Shown here piece by piece: positions 60,479-64,000 of a stretch of 64,000 nt of DNA (positions are counted from its first letter, which is position 1; each line of letters opens with the position of its first letter). The stretch covers positions 3,269 to 67,268 of the forward strand of contig DASREA010000048.1 of assembly GCA_035652315.1 (NCBI GenBank), given 5' to 3'. Position numbers and translations under genes: made by a program. Source of the stretch: CANKHA01 sp035652315. Lineage in GTDB: Bacteria; Pseudomonadota; Alphaproteobacteria; Rhizobiales; Xanthobacteraceae. The notes under the pieces are model-generated. The model did not search any database. It had not been told where the DNA came from and was given only the letters and a program-made list of their open reading frames with translations.

Positions 60479-60553
60479 TGGCTGGGGCGGGAGGATTCGA
60501 ACCTCCGCATGGCGGAATCAAAATCCGCTGCCTTACCACTTGGCTACGCCCCA
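60479..60553 (-). tRNA. tRNA-Gln (anticodon UUG)
   Basis: Read on the minus strand, a 75-base cloverleaf including an encoded CCA: acceptor TGGGGCG paired with CGCCCCA, anticodon loop with TTG in TTTTGAT, and T loop GGTTCGAATCC. The anticodon reads CAA glutamine codons. No integration remnant was seen at its 3' end. Confidence 0.95.
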
Positions 60554-60726
60554 AAACCGCCGGCGGAGGAAAGCTGAGTCTTCTATTTCCGTTGATTTTC
60601 CGCTTCCTTAATCACACCTGCCGCGCAAAATCCACCCCTGGCACCAGCCATGGCCGCGTATTGCCGCTGCCAATCGCCCGGCCTAGGGTTGCGACCCCAC
60701 TGACGCGATGGCGGGAGCAACTTGCC

Positions 60727-61695
60727 ATGAAACGCATTCCCTTTGGCCCTACCGATCTCATGGTTTCGCCGATCGGGCTCGGCTGCATGAGCATGTCCGG
60801 GTGCTACGGGCCGCAGGACGACAATGAATGCATCGCCACCATCCAGGAAGCGCTCGACCTCGGCATCAACCTGCTCGATACCTCCTCGAATTACGGCGAC
60901 GGGCATAATCATGAGCTCATCGGCAAGGCCATCAAAGGCCGCCGCGACCGGGCCGTCATCCATTCCAAGCTCGGCACTGTTCGGCAGGATGGGAAATCGG
61001 TGAGCGGCTCGCCGCAACACATCCGCGCCTCGACCGAAGGCGCGCTCAAGCGCCTCGGCATCGATTGCCTGGACGCGATCTGCATTTCGCGGGTCGATCC
61101 TAATTTTCCCATCGAGGAACAGGTCGGCGCCATGGCGCGGATGGTTCAGGAGGGCAAGACCCGCCACATCGCCATTTCCAAGGATGCGACGCCTGAGCTG
61201 CTCGATCGCGCCTGGAAGGTGCATCCGATCGTCGCGCTGCAGGACGAATATTCACTCTTCGTGCGGGATCCGGAGGAGGCGCTGCTGGCCTGCTGCAAAA
61301 AGCACGGCATGGCTTTCATGGCTTTCGCACCGCTCGGCCGGGGCATTCTCGCCGGCCTCTTCTGCGGCGCCGGCGATATCCCGAAGGACGACCGCCGCGC
61401 GCGCGACAGCCGCTACACAGCCGGCAACCTCGAGCGCAATCTGGCATTGGTCGCCGCACTGAAGCAGATCGCCGGCCAGAAAGGGATCGCCGTCGCGACA
61501 TTGGCGTTGGCCTGGGTCATGCATCAAAGCGGCCGCCGCGGCAGCGCCATCATTCCCATTCCCTCGAGCAAGAGTCGCAAGCATCTGCGTGAGAACGCGG
61601 CGGCTGCCGACGTGTCTCTCAGCGACGAGGATCTGCGCCGGATCGATGCAGCCTGCCCGGCGGGCGCCATGGCCGGCACCAGCGCCGTCGCCTAG
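60727..61695 (+). CDS. Aldo/keto reductase with a substituted catalytic His
   Basis: 322 residues from ATG 60727. The (beta/alpha)8 AKR fold of the YajO/pyridoxal-reductase-like branch: GLGCMSMSG, LLDTSSNYGDGHN (D51, Y56), IHSKLG (K81), then DAICISRVDPNFPIEE. The fourth tetrad member, His in the usual LHRVDP, is S121 here. C-terminal cofactor segment IIPIPSSKSRKHLRENA. The reaction would be NADPH-dependent reduction of a carbonyl; the His change may alter rate or pH dependence. It is 85 bases upstream of the acyl-CoA dehydrogenase gene, which has its own TATAAT at 61721. Confidence 0.87.
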   Translation: MKRIPFGPTDLMVSPIGLGCMSMSGCYGPQDDNECIATIQEALDLGINLLDTSSNYGDGHNHELIGKAIKGRRDRAVIHSKLGTVRQDGKSVSGSPQHIRASTEGALKRLGIDCLDAICISRVDPNFPIEEQVGAMARMVQEGKTRHIAISKDATPELLDRAWKVHPIVALQDEYSLFVRDPEEALLACCKKHGMAFMAFAPLGRGILAGLFCGAGDIPKDDRRARDSRYTAGNLERNLALVAALKQIAGQKGIAVATLALAWVMHQSGRRGSAIIPIPSSKSRKHLRENAAAADVSLSDEDLRRIDAACPAGAMAGTSAVA

Positions 61696-61780
61696 ACCCC
61701 GCCTGGCGATCGCTTCTCTATATAATAAGCGCGGCTGTAGCTGAGTCGCGCGCTTCCCTGCGCGCATCGCCGGAGCTTTC

Positions 61781-63526
61781 ATGACCTATCGGGCGCCGGT
61801 CGCGGATATCGCCTTCACGCTAACGCACGCAGCCGGCTTGGGCGATGCGGCGGCGCAGGAAATCTATGGCGATCTCGGCGAAGATGTCGTTGATGCGGTT
61901 CTCACCGAGGCCGGGCGCTTTGCCGCCGAGGTCATCGCGCCGCTCAATCGCGTCGGCGACACGCAGGGCGTCGTCGTCAAGGACGGCGAAGTCGTAACGC
62001 CGCCAGGCTGGAAGGAAGCGTATCGGGCATGGATCGCCGGCGGCTGGAATGCGCTGGCACTGCCGGAGGAATTCGGCGGCCAAGGCTTGCCGCATGTGCT
62101 CAATGCCGCCTGCCTGGAAATGTGGAATAGCGCCGCCCTGGCATTCGGGCTGGGTCCGGTGCTCACCATGGGCGCCGCGGAGGCGATCTCCGCGCATGGC
62201 AGCGATGAGCTTAGGCGCCTCTATCTGCCGAAGATGGTGAGCGGGGAATGGACCGGCTCGATGCAGTTGACCGAACCGCAGGCCGGCTCCGACCTCGGGG
62301 CGCTGCGCAGCCGCGCCGAGCGTGCCGGCGATGGCACCTATCGTCTGACGGGGCAGAAAATCTTCATCAGCTACGGCGAGCACGATCTCACCGATAATAT
62401 CGTGCATCTGGTGCTGGCGCGGCTGCCCGACGCGCCGCCCGGCACGCGCGGCATCTCGCTCTTTCTGGTGCCGAAGTTTTTGGTCAATCCGGACGGCACG
62501 CTTGGCGCGCGCAACGATGTGCGCTGCCATTCCGTCGAGCACAAGCTCGGCATCCACGGCTCGCCCACTTGCACCATGGTGCTTGGCGACCAGGGCGGCG
62601 CCACCGGATTCCTCGTCGGCGAGGAAAATCGCGGCCTCGCCTGCATGTTCACCATGATGAATCTGGCGCGGCTTTCCGTCGGCCTGCAGGGCGTGGCGAT
62701 CGCCGAGCGCGCAACGCAGGCGGCGCTCGCCTTTGCCGGCGAGCGCAAGCAGGGCGGCCGCGCCATCGCCGACTATCCGGACGTGCGCCGCATGCTGCTG
62801 ACCATGCGCGCCTCGACCCGCGCCGCGCGCGCGATCTGCTATGCCACGGCCGTCGCGATCGATCGCTCGCATCGCCTGAACGGCGACGCCGCCAAAGCCG
62901 CCCACGAACGCGCCTCGTTATTGACGCCTGTCGCCAAGGCTTTCTCTACCGACGCCGGCGTCGAAGCCGCGTCGCTCGGGATTCAGGTGCATGGCGGCAT
63001 GGGCTATGTAGAGGAGACCGGCGCCGCCCAGCATTTGCGCGATGCGCGTATTCTGCCGATCTACGAAGGCACCAACGGCATCCAGGCGATCGATCTCGTC
63101 ACCCGCAAGCTGCCGCAATCGGACGGCGCGGGCGTGCGGCACTATCTTACCGAGCTGCGCGGCATCGCCCAGAGCATACAGGCGGCGAATGAGCCCGCTT
63201 TCGGCGCCAGCGGCATGCGGCTTATGGAAGCGCTCGAGGCGCTGGAGCGCGCCACGCAATGGATGCTGGCCAACATCGAGAAAAACGCCGACGCCGCGCT
63301 CGCCGGCGCGACCCCCTATCTGCGTCTGTTCGGCCTGACCGCCGGCGGCTGCCTGCTCGCCGGCGAGGCGTTGGCGGCGCGGCGCAAGGACAACGGCGCC
63401 GACGCGGCCGCGCGCGTTTCGCTGGCGCGTTTCTTTACGGAAAATCTATGCGCGGAAGCGCCGGGCCTCGAACGCGTCGTGACCGATGGCGCGGAGAGCG
63501 TGAACAGCGGGGCGCTGAGAGACTGA
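61781..63526 (+). CDS. Acyl-CoA dehydrogenase (FadE/DmdC-like, extended form)
   Basis: 581 residues, FAD-dependent. After an N-terminal extension come the core blocks MQLTEPQAGSDLGALRSRA, KIFISYGEHDLTDNI, IHGSPTCTMVLG, the FAD/substrate block GIQVHGGMGYVEETG and the catalytic Glu in PIYEGTNGIQAIDL. The C-terminal DUF with AATPYLRLFG-type helices (about 490-581) marks the 590-residue group that includes DmdC (3-methylmercaptopropionyl-CoA dehydrogenase). The exact acyl-CoA substrate is unknown. A TATATAAT at 61719-61726 may be its -10 element, with no good -35. Confidence 0.92.
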   Translation: MTYRAPVADIAFTLTHAAGLGDAAAQEIYGDLGEDVVDAVLTEAGRFAAEVIAPLNRVGDTQGVVVKDGEVVTPPGWKEAYRAWIAGGWNALALPEEFGGQGLPHVLNAACLEMWNSAALAFGLGPVLTMGAAEAISAHGSDELRRLYLPKMVSGEWTGSMQLTEPQAGSDLGALRSRAERAGDGTYRLTGQKIFISYGEHDLTDNIVHLVLARLPDAPPGTRGISLFLVPKFLVNPDGTLGARNDVRCHSVEHKLGIHGSPTCTMVLGDQGGATGFLVGEENRGLACMFTMMNLARLSVGLQGVAIAERATQAALAFAGERKQGGRAIADYPDVRRMLLTMRASTRAARAICYATAVAIDRSHRLNGDAAKAAHERASLLTPVAKAFSTDAGVEAASLGIQVHGGMGYVEETGAAQHLRDARILPIYEGTNGIQAIDLVTRKLPQSDGAGVRHYLTELRGIAQSIQAANEPAFGASGMRLMEALEALERATQWMLANIEKNADAALAGATPYLRLFGLTAGGCLLAGEALAARRKDNGADAAARVSLARFFTENLCAEAPGLERVVTDGAESVNSGALRD

Positions 63527-64000
63527 TTCAATTTTCAAACAGCCTGAGGCCGATGCGGGCTGATCGTCTCATTTTCCCTCTTCCCAGCGGCGAGCGGTAA
63601 GGAAAAAAGCCAACGCTCCGCCGGCCCTGTTCTTGGCGGCGCGGGCCACGCCGCATTCCTTTCTTCTTCCCCTCAAACATGAGGGGAGCGGAGCGCCGGG
63701 AAGGCGCTTCGACTTCTTTGAGCCACGGCCTTGCGGCCATGGCGCGCCTTGCCTTTTGAACAAGGCGCGCGCCTTTCGGCGCTCCGCGGCGGTGTCCGTT
63801 ACGGCGTCCGGCCCGCGCTCGCCGCGTACGGGTCTTTTTTCCTTCCGCAAATCGAGCAAGCCCGAAGTGCGGCGACCCTGCGGCTACTAGCTCCTAGTGC
63901 CCGGGCCTTAGTACCCGGGGGTCGGGGTTCGGCGCCGCCCGAGTGCAGGCTTTGCGAGAGCCTGTCCGCGGGCACCGCACCAGCAAAGACCGGATTTCTC
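63527..64000. repeat. Hairpin-rich intergenic region, no credible gene
   Basis: At least three strong hairpins lie close together: CCCCTCA/TGAGGGG (63669-63686), GCCACGGCC/GGCCATGGC (63722-63742, one mismatch), and GCGCGCCTTG/CAAGGCGCGC (63742-63770). GGGTCTTTTTT near 63829 could be a weak terminator. Short frames here have no coding character. The layout resembles dispersed intergenic repeats of Rhizobiales or a structured RNA; I cannot tell which. The window ends before the next gene. Confidence 0.45.

Noticed and set aside
60479..60553. tRNA-Gln as an integration site for a genomic island
   Set aside because: No integrase, direct repeat of the tRNA 3' end or change in codon use was found on either side within the window.
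63569..63859. Short overlapping frames in the last intergenic region
   Set aside because: They run through hairpins, are rich in Arg/Ala/Gly and have no ribosome sites.

Overview
The window is GC-rich chromosomal DNA of an alphaproteobacterium, most likely from the Rhizobiales (Bradyrhizobium, Rhodopseudomonas or Xanthobacteraceae relatives). The grounds are codon use, a FixL with a heme-PAS domain beside FixJ and a Crp/Fnr regulator, a twin-arginine beta-helix protein of a type familiar in this order, and the abundance of Rieske oxygenase and solute-binding protein paralogues. There is no rRNA, CRISPR array, phage gene or insertion sequence. One tRNA (Gln, UUG) is present. Family names come from reading translated sequences by eye; no database search was run.

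Layout. 1-4.1 kb (minus): a truncated Rieske oxygenase, an HpcH/HpaI aldolase, a LigJ-type 4-oxalomesaconate hydratase and a 4,5-dihydroxyphthalate-decarboxylase-family protein. 4.2-9 kb: a small Cys-tailed protein, a zinc alcohol dehydrogenase with a His-rich COG0523 GTPase, an SH3 protein, an SDR and a NUDIX hydrolase. 9.4-12.1 kb: a large NDP-forming acyl-CoA synthetase/GNAT fusion. 12.2-21.1 kb (minus): what looks like one long operon of bicupin, Fe(III)-family ABC importer (binding protein, permease, ATPase) and prpD-prpC-prpB of the 2-methylcitrate cycle. 21.2-28 kb: a polysaccharide-type cluster (glycosyltransferase, FAD enzyme, FemAB-like acyltransferase, flippase) and a Tat-exported beta-helix protein. 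28-34.6 kb: bicupin and Rieske oxygenase divergent from a PDR/VanB reductase, a Gfo/Idh/MocA dehydrogenase, a MarR regulator and an MFS transporter. 34.6-41.9 kb: sensory genes (a degenerate HWE-type kinase, CBS-BON protein, FixLJ, Crp/Fnr regulator), a quinone reductase and a zinc ribbon. 42-50.2 kb: Rieske oxygenase, bicupin, a second ABC importer split over divergent transcripts, and another Rieske oxygenase. 50.2-60.5 kb: dienelactone hydrolase, creatinase-like M24 protein, VOC protein, flavin reductase, a third ABC importer, a fourth bicupin and an orphan binding protein. 60.5-64 kb: tRNA-Gln, an aldo/keto reductase, an acyl-CoA dehydrogenase and a hairpin-rich intergenic tail.

How it fits together. 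The repeated theme is a module of a roughly 370-residue bicupin protein, a Fe(III)-family importer and/or a Rieske oxygenase. There are four bicupins, four Rieske alpha subunits, three complete importers and four binding proteins. With the LigJ, dihydroxyphthalate decarboxylase, reductase and Gfo-type dehydrogenase genes this suggests an island for uptake and oxidation of aromatic carboxylates. It may be under control of oxygen (FixLJ, two FNR/FixK-like boxes) and substrate (MarR operator, IclR-like palindrome). The substrates are not known, and the function of the bicupin family is the main open question.
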